From Mycobacterium szulgai (GTDB lineage: Bacteria > Actinomycetota > Actinomycetes > Mycobacteriales > Mycobacteriaceae), in assembly GCF_002116635.1 (NCBI RefSeq), contig NZ_LQPW01000031.1, forward strand, positions 186,001-250,000: DNA of 64,000 nt, written 5' to 3'. The notes beneath the pieces are model-generated. The model had not been told where the DNA came from. It saw nothing but the letters and a program-made list of their open reading frames with translations, and searched no databases. Of the stretch, positions 36,248 to 45,149 are shown piece by piece; positions within the stretch are counted from its first letter, which is position 1, and each line of letters starts with the position of its first letter. Made by a program: the position numbers and the translations under genes.

Positions 36248-36841
36248 TTAGCTTTTCTTCCAGGGCGTAAGCCACGGCTGCGGTGCCCAATTCTCCAGGC
36301 CCGCGATCAATTCGTACATGGTGGCGCCGTCGATGGTTTCCCGGACGATGTCGGCGTGCCCGGCGTGGCGGGCAAGTTCATTGATCACATGCAGGATTAC
36401 CCAGCGCACCGACCAGGCATCGAGGTCCTTCGGGAACCACGGAATGTGGTGTGGGACCGGAACCGGGGCATCTAAGTCCGCCGTCTCCACCAGTCGCAGC
36501 GACTGCGCATTCTGGTCTTCGAACGCGCGCAGCAGACCGTCGAGTGTCTCGTCGGCCCGCATCACGTGCTCGTCTTCGCGCGACTTGGCGATCTCTTCGA
36601 ACGACCGGCTGTCCCTGGGTGGCTCGGCGGGGGCGGCGGCGACGCGCGCCATCCAGTTGCTTTGCATGCCGGTGGCGTGCTTGATCAATCCGCCGATCGA
36701 CAATGCGCTGGCCGATGGAGCCGACCGGGCCTGCTCATCGGTGAGGCCGTAGGACACGGCGAAATAGGCGCTTTGGTGATAGGCCAGAAACTCGCGTAGC
36801 GCACTGCGTTCGTCGGCCACGGGCGGGGCAAGGGCGGGCAT
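36248..36841 (-). CDS. DinB-fold protein, DUF664 family (possible thiol-dependent transferase)
   Basis: The 197-residue protein has the four-helix DinB/MDMPI fold of DUF664: LSIGGLIKHATGMQSNWMA with a likely metal-ligand histidine, and SVRWVILHVINELARHAGHA containing the HxxxxxxHxxH-type pattern. The ending is PQPWLTPWKKS. In actinobacteria such proteins often act as metal-dependent mycothiol S-transferases (family knowledge); that is an inference here. The ATG at 36841 follows AAGGA at 6 nt and starts 2 bp after the stop of the second DinB-fold gene, so the two are translated from one message. Confidence 0.88.
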   Translation of the reverse strand: MPALAPPVADERSALREFLAYHQSAYFAVSYGLTDEQARSAPSASALSIGGLIKHATGMQSNWMARVAAAPAEPPRDSRSFEEIAKSREDEHVMRADETLDGLLRAFEDQNAQSLRLVETADLDAPVPVPHHIPWFPKDLDAWSVRWVILHVINELARHAGHADIVRETIDGATMYELIAGLENWAPQPWLTPWKKS

Positions 36842-36843
36842 GG

Positions 36844-37365
36844 TCAATCCTTTCGTTGATGTAGGTACAGGTCCCGAAGGCAGGCGATTTCGGCGCCGTG
36901 GTGGATCGCTTCGCGATTGATGTGCAGGATCAGTTCGCTCAGCGAGTGCTCGGCGTAGGGACCTTCGGCCGGGCCGCACGGGCGGCCCAGATCGGCCGTC
37001 GACAATGACCGCACGCCGGCAATCCACGTCGCGTAGCTCTCGTCGAGCTGCTGCAGCGCGGTCGCCGCGTCGGTGGCGTACTGCCAATTCTGATAGTCGG
37101 CGGGCGGTCCCGCGAAATGGTTGTGGTTGCGCATGGCGAACACGCCGACGATGACGTGCGCCAGCCGCCAGGCGATGGTGGTGAACGGCACCGGGCTGGG
37201 TGGTGGGAATGCGAAGTCGATCGAGCTGTCGCGATGGATGGTCCAGCAGTTGGGCACCGGCTGCCAGAAGTACTCGGCATCGGTGAGCCCGTCCAGGCGG
37301 GGGCGCAGTTGCGCGCGCCAGTGCCAATCGAGCTGGTCGGCCAGTTGGGTGGTCAAATCCGCCAT
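36844..37365 (-). CDS. DinB-fold protein (possible mycothiol-dependent enzyme)
   Basis: This 173-residue protein begins MADLTTQLADQLDWHWRAQL at 37365. DinB-like features are the N-terminal helix with DWHWRAQLRPRLDGLTDAEY, TIAWRLAHVIVGVFAMRNHN, and the C-terminal HINREAIHHGAEIACLRDLY with the clustered metal-ligand histidines. It is the first gene of a two-gene unit with the DUF664 protein. It is divergent from the alpha-mannosidase by only 22 bp, so the two promoters must overlap. The larger frame reading through from 37686 is antisense to the mannosidase and is not real. Confidence 0.85.
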   Translation of the reverse strand: MADLTTQLADQLDWHWRAQLRPRLDGLTDAEYFWQPVPNCWTIHRDSSIDFAFPPPSPVPFTTIAWRLAHVIVGVFAMRNHNHFAGPPADYQNWQYATDAATALQQLDESYATWIAGVRSLSTADLGRPCGPAEGPYAEHSLSELILHINREAIHHGAEIACLRDLYLHQRKD

Positions 37366-37387
37366 AACCCGAGCGTAAGGTGCTGGC

Positions 37388-40300
37388 ATGCAGGTGGTTT
37401 CGGCCGAGTCGACCGAACTCTTCGTTGGTCCGCCCCAGGCTCCGGTGCAGCTGGCGCGGGTGACGATCACCGACTGCACCGAGCCGGCAGCTATCCGCAT
37501 CGAAGGTGATGGTCTGCGTGGCGAGGCGGTCGCCGCGCCCGGGGCAGCGGTCGTCGAGGTCGCCGTCATCGTCGAGCAACCCCTCGTCGGCCAGCGGCGG
37601 GCCGCGGTCGTGCACGCGGGCGGCAACAGCACTGAAACCATCCCGTTCGAGTTCACCGTGGCCGAGCCGGGGTGGACGATGTTCATGGTCAGCCACTTCC
37701 ACTACGACCCGGTGTGGTGGAACACCCAGGGCGCCTACACCAGCGAGTGGACCGAAGAACCGCCGGGCCGCGCCCGCCAGACCAACGGCTTCGAGCTGGT
37801 GCACGCGCATCTGGAGATGGCGCGGCGCGAACCGGAGTACAAATTCGTGCTGGCCGAGGTCGACTATCTCAAGCCGTACTGGGACACCCGGCCCGAAGAC
37901 CGCGCCGACCTGCGCCGGTTCCTGGCAGAAGGCCGCGTCGAAGTCATGGGCGGCACCTACAACGAACCCAACACCAACCTGACCAGCCCGGAGACGACGA
38001 TCCGGAACCTGGTACACGGCATCGGGTTTCAGCGAGACGTGCTGGGCGCCGACCCGGCCACCGCCTGGCAGCTCGACGTGTTCGGCCACGACCCGCAGTT
38101 CCCCGGCCTGGCCGCCGACGCCGGGCTGACCTCGAGTTCGTGGGCCCGCGGGCCGCACCACCAATGGGGGCCCGGACAGGGCGGCGATATCGACCGCATG
38201 CAGTTCTCCAGCGAGTTCGAGTGGATATCGCCGTCCGGGCGGGGCCTGCTCACCCACTACATGCCGGCGCACTATTCGGCGGGCTGGTGGATGGACTCCG
38301 CAGCCTCGCTGACGGCGGCCGAACAAGCCACCTTCGAGCTGTTCTGCCAGCTCAAGCGGGTCGCGCTGACCCGAAATGTGTTGTTGCCGGTGGGTACCGA
38401 CTACACCCCGCCGAACAAGTGGGTCACCGCTATCCACCGCGACTGGGCGGCGCGCTACACCTGGCCTCGTTTCGTGTGCGGGCTACCGAAAGAGTTCTTC
38501 GCGGCGGTGCGCGCCGGGTTGGCGCAGCGCGGTCAGCAGCCGTCGCCGCAGACGCGGGACATGAACCCGATCTACACCGGCAAGGACGTGTCCTTCATCG
38601 ACACCAAGCAAGCCAACCGGGCCGCCGAGAACGCGGTACTGGACGCCGAGCGCTTCGCCGTGTTCGCCGGGCTGATCGCGGGAACCGAGTACCCGCAGGC
38701 GGCGTTGGCCAAGGCCTGGGTACAGCTGGCCTACGGCGCCCACCACGACGCCATCACCGGCTCGGAGTCCGACCAGGTCTACCTCGACCTGCTGACCGGC
38801 TGGCGCGACGCGTGGCAGCTCGGGTGCGCCGCCCGCGACAACGCGCTGCAGCTGCTGTCCGGCGCGGTAGCCGGCCCGCATGACTCGGTCGTCGTGTTCA
38901 ACCCGCTGACTCATCAGCGCACCGATATCGTCACCCTCCGGCTCGACCCGCCGCTGCAGACGGGGTTGCGGGTGATCGATGCCGACGGCACCGAGGCGCC
39001 CGCGCTGGCCGAGTACGACGGGCGGTCGATCACCTGGCTGGCGCATGAGGTGCCATCGCTGGGCTGGCGGGCATACCGCCTGGTCCCGGCCGATAGGGGA
39101 CCGGGCTGGGCACCGGCAGCGGGATTCGAGATCGCCAACGAGCACTATCGGCTGGTTGTCGACCCGGCACGCGGTGGGGCGGTGGAGTCGTGGACTCAGG
39201 GCGAACGCCAGCTGATCGCCGAAGGTCGGGTGGGCAACGAGCTTGCGGTCTACGAGGAATACCCGGCGCACCCGACGCAGGGAGAGGGACCGTGGCATCT
39301 GTTGCCTAAGGGACCGGTGGTCGGTTCCTCGGAATCGCCGGCCCGGGCGCAGGCTTATCACAGCCCGCTCGGTCAGCGGCTCGTCGTACAGGGCCGGATC
39401 GGCGACGTGCTGCGCTACACCCAGACCCTCACCCTGTGGCGCGGCGTCGCGCGGGTCGATTGCCGAACCACTATCGACGGGTTCGCCGGGCAAGACCGTT
39501 TGTTGCGAGTGCGCTGGCCGTGCCCGGTGCCCGGCGCGATGCCGGTCAGCGAGGTAGGCGACGCCGTCGTCGGCCGAGGTTTTGCCCTGCTGCACGACGG
39601 CGAGCGTTCGGTGGACACCGCCCAGCACCTGTGGACACTGGACAATCCGGCCTACGGCTGGTTCGGGTTGTCCAGCGCGGCGCGCGTGCGCGCCGGAGAC
39701 GCTTGGCGCGCAGTTTCAGTGACCGAGGTGGTCACACCCGGCGAGGCGGTGTCCGGCCCAATGGCGCGCGACCTGATGGTCGCGCTGGTGCGGGCGGGGG
39801 TGACGGCCACCTGCAGCGGCGCGGACAAGCCACGCTACGGCCACCTCGACGTCGACTCGAACCTGCCGGACGCGCGGATCGCGCTGGGTGGACCCGACCG
39901 CAATACCTTTACGAAAGCCGTACTGGCACAAGCTGATCCGGTGTATACCGCGGAACTGGAGCGTCAGCTGGCCGCAAAGGGCCGGGCCAGGGTATGGGTG
40001 CCGGCGGGTAGGTCGCTGGCGGCGGTCTGGCAGCCGGGTGCCGACCTGCGTGCGGCGCTCGCGCTGCCGGTACTGGTGATCGACGGCCGCGACGACAGGA
40101 CTCTGGCGGCCGCGATCGCCGCGGTGGTCGATGATCTGGGCGACGCCGAAATCCACCTGGACCAACGGGTGCCAGCCGCTATGGAACCATTCGAAGCGCG
40201 CACGGTCGCGCTGCTCAACCGCGGCGTGCCGAGCTTCGCGGTCGACTCCGAGGGAACCCTGCATACCGCGCTGCTGCGGTCGTGCACCGGCTGGCCGTCG

Positions 40301-41563
40301 GGTACCTGGATCGACGAACCGCGCCGCACTGCACCCGACGGCTCGAACTTTCAACTCCAGCACTGGACACACGATTTCGACTACGCGCTGATCAGCGACG
40401 AAGGCGACTGGCGAGCGGCCGGCATTCCGGTCCGCAGCGCGCAGTTCTCCCATCCGCTGCTCGCGGTGACTCCGCGGCAGCGACAGGCAAAGCTGCCGCG
40501 GATCGGCTCGCTGTTGCGGATCGAGCCGGCCGACCGCGTGCACTTGGGCGCGCTGAAGGCGGCCGGCAACCCACTCACGAAAGGCAGCGCCGCGCCCGTC
40601 GACCCGGGCGCGGTGGCACTGCGCCTGGTGGAAACGACCGGCGCAGCAACTCGCGTCACCGTCACCTCCGACCTGGGCAAGGTCGCCGCAATCCGGTCAG
40701 CTGACCTGTTGGAACAGCCTCAGCACCGCAAGAAGGCCATCGACCTGCACGGCTACCAGGTCGCCACCGTGCTGGCCCGGCTCGACGTTCCCGAAGTGCT
40801 TGCCGCTGATGGCGCTGCTCTTGCGCCGCAATCCGAGCCGGCCCAGCCCCTGTACGCGCGTTATTGGCTGCACAACCGCGGCCCCGCGCCGCTGGGTGGT
40901 CTGCCGGCGGTTGCTCATCTGCAGCCCCATCAGGTCAGCGCCCAGCCGGGTGGCGATCTGGTGCTGCGCCTGACCGCGGCCAGTGACTGCACAGATACCC
41001 CGTTGAGCGGCGCGGTAGCGGTCGTGTGTCCAGAGGGCTGGTCGCTGGCGCCCACCGAATGGCCGTTCACGCTGCGCGCCGGAGAATACCTGGAAACCGA
41101 TGTGGTGCTGGGGGTTCCGGCCCGCGCCCGGCCGGGGCTGTACCCGGTTCGGGCGCAGCTGCGGATCACCGGCGAGGGCCTACCGGCCGCGTGGCGACAG
41201 ACCGTCGAGGATGTCTGCGTGGTGGCAATCGGCGTGGACCACGCCGCACTCGTCTACCTCGTCGACGGGCCTGCCGACGTCGAGGTAGACGCTGGCCGCC
41301 CGGCGCGTCTGGCCGTCACAGTGGGCAACCATGCCGGCGCCGACTTGGCCGTGGAGGCGCACCTGATCAGTCCCTGGGGTACCTGGGAGTGGATCGGTCC
41401 GGCCGCAGTCGGCGCCATTGTGCCGGCGCACGGGATGGCCGAACTCGTCTTCGACGTGAGCCCGCCGGCCTGGCAGCGGCCCGGCCAGTGGTGGGCCCTG
41501 ATTCGGGTGGCCGGTGCGGGCCGGCTGGTCTATTCGCCGGCAGTAAGGGTGAGCGTGAGGTGA
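37388..41563 (+). CDS. alpha-mannosidase, glycoside hydrolase family 38
   Basis: The 1391-residue protein is a GH38 retaining alpha-mannosidase homologous to M. tuberculosis Rv0648, though longer than I recall that protein (about 1215). Zinc ligands are in MVSHFHYDPVWWNTQG (His103/His105 and Asp107), and the nucleophile is Asp230 in WQLDVFGHDPQF. GAHHDAITGSESDQVYLDLL contains another zinc ligand. Beta-sandwich domains follow, and a C-terminal region of about 350 residues looks like Ig-type folds (PARPGLYPVRAQL). There is no signal peptide, so it is likely intracellular, acting on mannose-containing oligosaccharides or glycolipids. It is translationally coupled (GTGA) to the next gene. Confidence 0.92.
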   Translation: MQVVSAESTELFVGPPQAPVQLARVTITDCTEPAAIRIEGDGLRGEAVAAPGAAVVEVAVIVEQPLVGQRRAAVVHAGGNSTETIPFEFTVAEPGWTMFMVSHFHYDPVWWNTQGAYTSEWTEEPPGRARQTNGFELVHAHLEMARREPEYKFVLAEVDYLKPYWDTRPEDRADLRRFLAEGRVEVMGGTYNEPNTNLTSPETTIRNLVHGIGFQRDVLGADPATAWQLDVFGHDPQFPGLAADAGLTSSSWARGPHHQWGPGQGGDIDRMQFSSEFEWISPSGRGLLTHYMPAHYSAGWWMDSAASLTAAEQATFELFCQLKRVALTRNVLLPVGTDYTPPNKWVTAIHRDWAARYTWPRFVCGLPKEFFAAVRAGLAQRGQQPSPQTRDMNPIYTGKDVSFIDTKQANRAAENAVLDAERFAVFAGLIAGTEYPQAALAKAWVQLAYGAHHDAITGSESDQVYLDLLTGWRDAWQLGCAARDNALQLLSGAVAGPHDSVVVFNPLTHQRTDIVTLRLDPPLQTGLRVIDADGTEAPALAEYDGRSITWLAHEVPSLGWRAYRLVPADRGPGWAPAAGFEIANEHYRLVVDPARGGAVESWTQGERQLIAEGRVGNELAVYEEYPAHPTQGEGPWHLLPKGPVVGSSESPARAQAYHSPLGQRLVVQGRIGDVLRYTQTLTLWRGVARVDCRTTIDGFAGQDRLLRVRWPCPVPGAMPVSEVGDAVVGRGFALLHDGERSVDTAQHLWTLDNPAYGWFGLSSAARVRAGDAWRAVSVTEVVTPGEAVSGPMARDLMVALVRAGVTATCSGADKPRYGHLDVDSNLPDARIALGGPDRNTFTKAVLAQADPVYTAELERQLAAKGRARVWVPAGRSLAAVWQPGADLRAALALPVLVIDGRDDRTLAAAIAAVVDDLGDAEIHLDQRVPAAMEPFEARTVALLNRGVPSFAVDSEGTLHTALLRSCTGWPSGTWIDEPRRTAPDGSNFQLQHWTHDFDYALISDEGDWRAAGIPVRSAQFSHPLLAVTPRQRQAKLPRIGSLLRIEPADRVHLGALKAAGNPLTKGSAAPVDPGAVALRLVETTGAATRVTVTSDLGKVAAIRSADLLEQPQHRKKAIDLHGYQVATVLARLDVPEVLAADGAALAPQSEPAQPLYARYWLHNRGPAPLGGLPAVAHLQPHQVSAQPGGDLVLRLTAASDCTDTPLSGAVAVVCPEGWSLAPTEWPFTLRAGEYLETDVVLGVPARARPGLYPVRAQLRITGEGLPAAWRQTVEDVCVVAIGVDHAALVYLVDGPADVEVDAGRPARLAVTVGNHAGADLAVEAHLISPWGTWEWIGPAAVGAIVPAHGMAELVFDVSPPAWQRPGQWWALIRVAGAGRLVYSPAVRVSVR

Positions 41564-42177
41564 GTAGTCATTTGGTCGCCACCGTTGCCGGCACCCCGAT
41601 CGCTGTCGGGGAAGTCGACGCGCGGGAGGCGCGACTGCGTGCCGGCCCGCGGGCCGCTGCCCTGCCGGCCAGCGGAACCAGCGAAGGCAGGCAATTGCGG
41701 CGCTGGCTGACGCAACTCATCGTGACCGAGCGCGTGGTCGCCACCGAGGCGGCCGCGCGCGGGCTGACCGCGGCGGACGCACCGGCCGAGGCCGAACTGT
41801 TGCCCGACCTCACGGCCCGGCTGGAGATCGGCAGCGTAGCCGCGGCGGTCCTGGCGGACCCGTTGGCGCGCGCGCTGTTCGTCGACGTCACCACCGAAGT
41901 GGCGGTGTCCGACGCCGACGTGTGGAACTACCACACCCGCAACCCGATGCGGTTCGCCGCGGCGCGTCCCGGCGGCCACGGTTGGCGCACCGCGCCGCTC
42001 GCCGCGCCGCCACTGGACCAGGTGCGTGTGGTCATAACCGAGCACCTGCGCGGCGCCGCGTGCCGCCGCGACTTCCGGACCTGGCTGGACGCCCGGCGAG
42101 CCGTGCTGGTGCAATTGGCTCCTGGCTACGAGCACCCCGGCGATCCCCGTCAACCCGACAACACCCACCGACACTGA
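41560..42177 (+). CDS. SurA-N/peptidyl-prolyl isomerase N-domain-like protein (locus of 'FabD2', Rv0649)
   Basis: This 205-residue protein starts at a GTG overlapping the mannosidase stop (GTGA) and ends sharing one base with the ROK kinase start. Its N-terminus, VATVAGTPIAVGEVDAREA, and the helical LRRWLTQLIVTERVVATEAA are the pattern of SurA/PrsA chaperone N-domains. The M. tuberculosis gene at this place is called fabD2 (malonyl-CoA:ACP transacylase), but no GxSxG nucleophile elbow is present here. A parvulin catalytic domain is also lacking. There is no signal peptide, which is unusual for a SurA-type foldase. Function is unknown; the tight coupling suggests a link to mannosidase or kinase. 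Confidence 0.75.
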   Translation: MSSHLVATVAGTPIAVGEVDAREARLRAGPRAAALPASGTSEGRQLRRWLTQLIVTERVVATEAAARGLTAADAPAEAELLPDLTARLEIGSVAAAVLADPLARALFVDVTTEVAVSDADVWNYHTRNPMRFAAARPGGHGWRTAPLAAPPLDQVRVVITEHLRGAACRRDFRTWLDARRAVLVQLAPGYEHPGDPRQPDNTHRH

Positions 42178-43097
42178 TGCTGACCCTCTGCCTCGACATC
42201 GGCGGCACCAAGATTGCCGCCGGCCTCACCGATGCCGAGGGCGCGCTCATCCACAACGCCACCTGTCCCACTCCGGCCGGCGGCGAAGCCGAACAAGTCT
42301 GGGCCGCCGTCGCAGCCATGATCACTGACGCCCTGCGCGCGGCCCACGGTGTTGTCGCCGGCGTGGGTATCGCCTCGGCCGGGCCGGTCCATCTGGACAG
42401 CGGAACGGTCAGTCCGATCAACGTCAAATGCTGGCGCGGCTTTCCGCTGCGGGACAGGGTCGCGGCCGCGGTGCCCGGAGTGCCGGTGCGCCTGGGTGGC
42501 GACGGCGTGTGCATGGCACTCGGCGAGCACTGGCGCGGGGCCGGACGCGGTGCGCGATTCATGCTGGGCATGGTGGTGTCCACCGGCGTCGGCGGCGGGT
42601 TGGTGCTCGACGGCGCTCCATACGACGGGCGCACCGGCAACGCCGGCCATGTCGGCCATGTGGTGGTCGAACCGGGCGGCGAACGATGCGCGTGCGGTGG
42701 CCGCGGCTGCGTCGAGACCGTGGCGTCCGGGCCGTCGATGGTGCGCTGGGCGCGGGCCAGCGGCTGGGCCGCGCCGCCGGGCGCGGGCGCCAAGGAGCTG
42801 GCCGAATCCGCCGGGGCCGGGGATGCGGCGGCGCTGGCCGCTTTTCGCCGCGGCACTACCGCGCTGGCGGCAATGATCGCGTCGGTGGCCGCTGTGTGCG
42901 ACCTCGACCTCGTGGTCATCGGCGGAGGAGTGGCCAAGTCGGGAGCCCTGCTTTTCGGCCCGCTGCGCACGGCACTGGCCGACTACGCCGGACTGGACTT
43001 CTTGACCGGGCTGCGGGTGGTGCCGGCCGGGCTCGGCGGCGACGCGGGTTTGATCGGCGCTGCCAGGCTCGTGCACAGTGCGCCCCGTTTTGGCTGA
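42177..43097 (+). CDS. ROK family sugar kinase (Rv0650-like)
   Basis: The 306-residue protein has the ATP-binding LCLDIGGTKIAAGLTD, the ROK zinc site in GHVVVEPGGERCACGGRGCVE, and the second phosphate loop VSTGVGGGLVLDG. The catalytic Asp is probably in RLGGDGVCMALGEHW, where most ROK kinases have N-D; here the motif is G-D. There is no N-terminal helix-turn-helix, so it is a kinase rather than a repressor. The ATG at 42177 overlaps the previous stop by one base. A hexose kinase working with the mannosidase is plausible (inference). The rplJ promoter starts inside its last codons. Confidence 0.88.
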   Translation: MLTLCLDIGGTKIAAGLTDAEGALIHNATCPTPAGGEAEQVWAAVAAMITDALRAAHGVVAGVGIASAGPVHLDSGTVSPINVKCWRGFPLRDRVAAAVPGVPVRLGGDGVCMALGEHWRGAGRGARFMLGMVVSTGVGGGLVLDGAPYDGRTGNAGHVGHVVVEPGGERCACGGRGCVETVASGPSMVRWARASGWAAPPGAGAKELAESAGAGDAAALAAFRRGTTALAAMIASVAAVCDLDLVVIGGGVAKSGALLFGPLRTALADYAGLDFLTGLRVVPAGLGGDAGLIGAARLVHSAPRFG

Positions 43098-43118
43098 TCG
43101 CGGCGGCCACGCTATTGT
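43090..43118 (+). promoter_or_regulatory. likely sigma-A promoter of rplJ-rplL
   Basis: The -35 box TTGGCT (43090-43095) and the -10 box TATTGT (43113-43118) are 17 bp apart, with the -35 inside the end of the ROK kinase gene. The -10 is the same as in the proposed rpoB promoter. Transcription would start near 43125, giving a leader of about 185 nt. Confidence 0.55.
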
Positions 43119-43124
43119 GATTGC

Positions 43125-43308
43125 CGATCCACCGAAGACCGTCGGTCACCGAGCAATCGGTTGAAGGTCCGGGAACATCCCGGCGGCCCACGCAGGAGGA
43201 CGAGGCAGTAATGCCGGCGTACCCGCCGGCCCATATTTACGCCCCGGCCATTCCTGCGCCGGGGCGTTCGTCGTTCTCAGGCGTTCTCACACTTTTCAGG
43301 AGGCATGC
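43125..43308 (+). promoter_or_regulatory. structured rplJ leader (probable L10 autoregulatory leader)
   Basis: Three perfect hairpins lie in the untranslated leader: CCGGG/CCCGG (43169-43183), GCCGGCG/CGCCGGC (43213-43230) and CGCCCCGG/CCGGGGCG (43240-43266, followed by TTCGTCGTTCTC). L10(L7/L12) is known to bind its own leader in bacteria, and this one is suitably placed and long. The last hairpin could act as an attenuator or shield. The limits of the leader are inferred from the promoter. Confidence 0.5.
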
Positions 43309-43899
43309 ATGGCCAGGTCTGACAAGGCCACCGCCGTTGCAGACATCACCGAGCACTTCAAGGCCTCGACCGCGACCGTCATCACCGAATACCGGGGCCT
43401 GTCGGTTGCCAACCTGGCCGAGTTGCGCCGGTCGCTGGGGGAGTCGGCCACCTACGCGGTAGCCAAGAACACCCTCATCAAGCGAGCGGCCTCAGAAGCC
43501 GGTATCGAGGGGCTCGATGAGCTGTTCGCCGGGCCCACGGCGATCGCGTTCGTCACCGGAGAGCCGGTCGACGCGGCCAAAGCCCTCAAGACCTTCGCCA
43601 AAGAACACAAGGCGCTGGTCATCAAGGGCGGCTACATGGACGGTCACCCATTGACCGTCGCCGAGGTCGAGCGCATCGCCGACCTGGAATCCCGCGAGGT
43701 GCTGCTGGCCAAGCTGGCCGGCGCGATGAAGGGCAACCTCGCCAAGGCCGCGGGGCTGTTCAACGCGCCCGCATCGCAGATGGCCCGGCTGTTGGCCGCC
43801 CTGCAGGAAAAGAAGGAATCAGAGCCAGCCGCAGCAGCACCGGCAGTCGAGACGCCGGCCCCCGAAGCACCGGCTGCAGAACCAGCATCAGCCGAATAA
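43309..43899 (+). CDS. rplJ: 50S ribosomal protein L10
   Basis: L10 anchors the L7/L12 dimers of the stalk to the ribosome. The 196-residue protein starts [20 protein letters not shown] at an ATG with AGGAGG 5 nt upstream. The N-terminal domain contains [20 protein letters not shown] and [13 protein letters not shown]. The C-terminal helix [15 protein letters not shown] binds L7/L12. About 20 extra residues at the C-terminus are rich in Ala, Pro and Glu ([16 protein letters not shown]), making it a little longer than the M. tuberculosis protein I recall (178). Confidence 0.97.
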   Translation: MARSDKATAVADITEHFKASTATVITEYRGLSVANLAELRRSLGESATYAVAKNTLIKRAASEAGIEGLDELFAGPTAIAFVTGEPVDAAKALKTFAKEHKALVIKGGYMDGHPLTVAEVERIADLESREVLLAKLAGAMKGNLAKAAGLFNAPASQMARLLAALQEKKESEPAAAAPAVETPAPEAPAAEPASAE

Positions 43900-43927
43900 C
43901 CCGTAAGAACCAGGAAGGACCCACACC

Positions 43928-44320
43928 ATGCCCAAGCTCTCCAGCGACGAACTGCTTGACGCCTTCAAGGAAATGACCCTGTTGGAACTCTCCGACTTCG
44001 TCAAGAAGTTCGAGGAGACCTTCGAGGTCACCGCGGCCGCTCCGGTCGCCGTCGCCGCCGCGGGTGCCGCACCGGCCGGCGGCGCCGCCGAGGCCGCCGA
44101 GGAGCAGTCCGAGTTCGACGTGATCCTCGAGGCCGCCGGCGACAAGAAGATCGGCGTCATCAAGGTGGTCCGTGAGATCGTCTCCGGTCTGGGCCTCAAG
44201 GAGGCCAAGGACCTGGTCGACAGCGCTCCCAAGCCGCTACTGGAGAAGGTCGCCAAGGAAGCCGCCGACGAGGCCAAGGCCAAGCTCGAGGCCGCCGGCG
44301 CCACCGTCAGCGTCAAGTAA
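43928..44320 (+). CDS. rplL: 50S ribosomal protein L7/L12
   Basis: The stalk protein that recruits translational GTPases; present in several copies per ribosome. The 130-residue protein has an N-terminal dimerisation domain ([20 protein letters not shown]), an Ala-rich hinge, and the C-terminal domain with [20 protein letters not shown] and the ending AAGATVSVK. It follows rplJ by 28 bp with AGGAAGGA upstream. A strong hairpin lies just after the stop. Confidence 0.98.
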   Translation: MPKLSSDELLDAFKEMTLLELSDFVKKFEETFEVTAAAPVAVAAAGAAPAGGAAEAAEEQSEFDVILEAAGDKKIGVIKVVREIVSGLGLKEAKDLVDSAPKPLLEKVAKEAADEAKAKLEAAGATVSVK

Positions 44321-44328
44321 GTCAACTA

Positions 44329-44363
44329 CACGAAAGCCCCCGGGGGCCCCGGGGGCTTTCGTG
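44329..44363 (+). terminator. strong hairpin terminator after rplL
   Basis: CACGAAAGCCCCC (44329-44341) and GGGGGCTTTCGTG (44351-44363) form a perfect 13-bp stem, 8 bp after the rplL stop. There is no following U-run, which is common for mycobacterial terminators. It is symmetric and may also end the convergent TetR transcript. Confidence 0.75.
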
Positions 44364-44373
44364 TGCCCGGGTT

Positions 44374-45105
44374 TCACCCAGAGCCGAACGCCCCCCGCAG
44401 CGACTGCTTTGCCTGCTCGGGTGAATCGCCCAGGGCGACAAGCAGGTTCGTGACCATCGAGCCGAGCACCGATGCGACGGCCGCTCCCTCGTCGCCGATG
44501 AAACCGGCCAGTTCCAGCATCACGAAGCCGTGCATCGTTGCCCAGAACTGGCAGGCCGTGGCCACCACCGCTGCATCGGACTCGGGCTGGGTTATGCGGC
44601 CCGCCAGCATCGACCGGTGCACCCCGCGCACCACGTGCGCGAAACTGGGGTGGTGCTCCTCGATCTCAGTGAGGGGCAGGGTCAGCACGTTGCGAGTCGG
44701 TGCGTTGATGCCGTGCGCGCTGGTGCTGCCGAACATCAGGCGGTACATGTGCGGCCGCTCGATGGCATAGCGCCGGTAGGCGGCACCGGTGGCCACTAGG
44801 TCGGCGACCGGATCATCGGTCTGGGGCAGGCTGAGCGCGGCGTCGAATTGCCGTAAACCCTCCTCGGCGACCTCGGCGATCAGCTCGCGCATTCCGCCGA
44901 AATGGGTGTATACCGCCATCGTGGAGGTGCCGGCGGCGCCGGCTATCTTGCGGGTTTGCAGCGCGTCGGGCCCGTGTTCGTGCAGCAGGCGGACCGCGGC
45001 GTGCAGCATCTCCTCGCGAACGCTGCGTGGCGTTAGCGAAGTCATCTCCCCGGTAGTCGCTTCAGCCGCCTCTCTAGACATCTCTCCAGACATCTCTCTC
45101 GACAT
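44374..45105 (-). CDS. TetR family transcriptional regulator (Rv0653c-like)
   Basis: The protein has 243 residues from the ATG at 45105. The N-terminal DNA-binding domain is clear: REEMLHAAVRLLHEHGPDAL, then the helix-turn-helix TRKIAGAAGTSTMAVYTHFG. The rest is a ligand-binding helical domain with RPHMYRLMFGS. It faces the carotenoid oxygenase gene across 69 bp containing a perfect palindrome, so it probably represses that gene and itself. The start is uncertain: three near-identical 12-bp units (encoding MSRE, MSGE, MSRE) open the frame, and ATG codons in each could serve. Confidence 0.9.
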   Translation of the reverse strand: MSREMSGEMSREAAEATTGEMTSLTPRSVREEMLHAAVRLLHEHGPDALQTRKIAGAAGTSTMAVYTHFGGMRELIAEVAEEGLRQFDAALSLPQTDDPVADLVATGAAYRRYAIERPHMYRLMFGSTSAHGINAPTRNVLTLPLTEIEEHHPSFAHVVRGVHRSMLAGRITQPESDAAVVATACQFWATMHGFVMLELAGFIGDEGAAVASVLGSMVTNLLVALGDSPEQAKQSLRGAFGSG

Positions 45106-45149
45106 ATTGCCATCTTCTCATCGGCGGCGTACCGTGCCATAACAGCGTA

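Noticed and set aside
36248..38437. A 729-codon minus-strand frame covering the DUF664 gene and the start of the mannosidase
   Set aside because: Only its last 197 codons are a real protein; the rest is antisense to or out of frame with the DinB-fold and mannosidase genes.
43211..43462. A leader frame before rplJ with AGGAGG 11 nt upstream of its ATG
   Set aside because: The spacing is long, the start lies in a hairpin, and the frame runs into rplJ out of phase; the purine run is more likely part of the leader structure.
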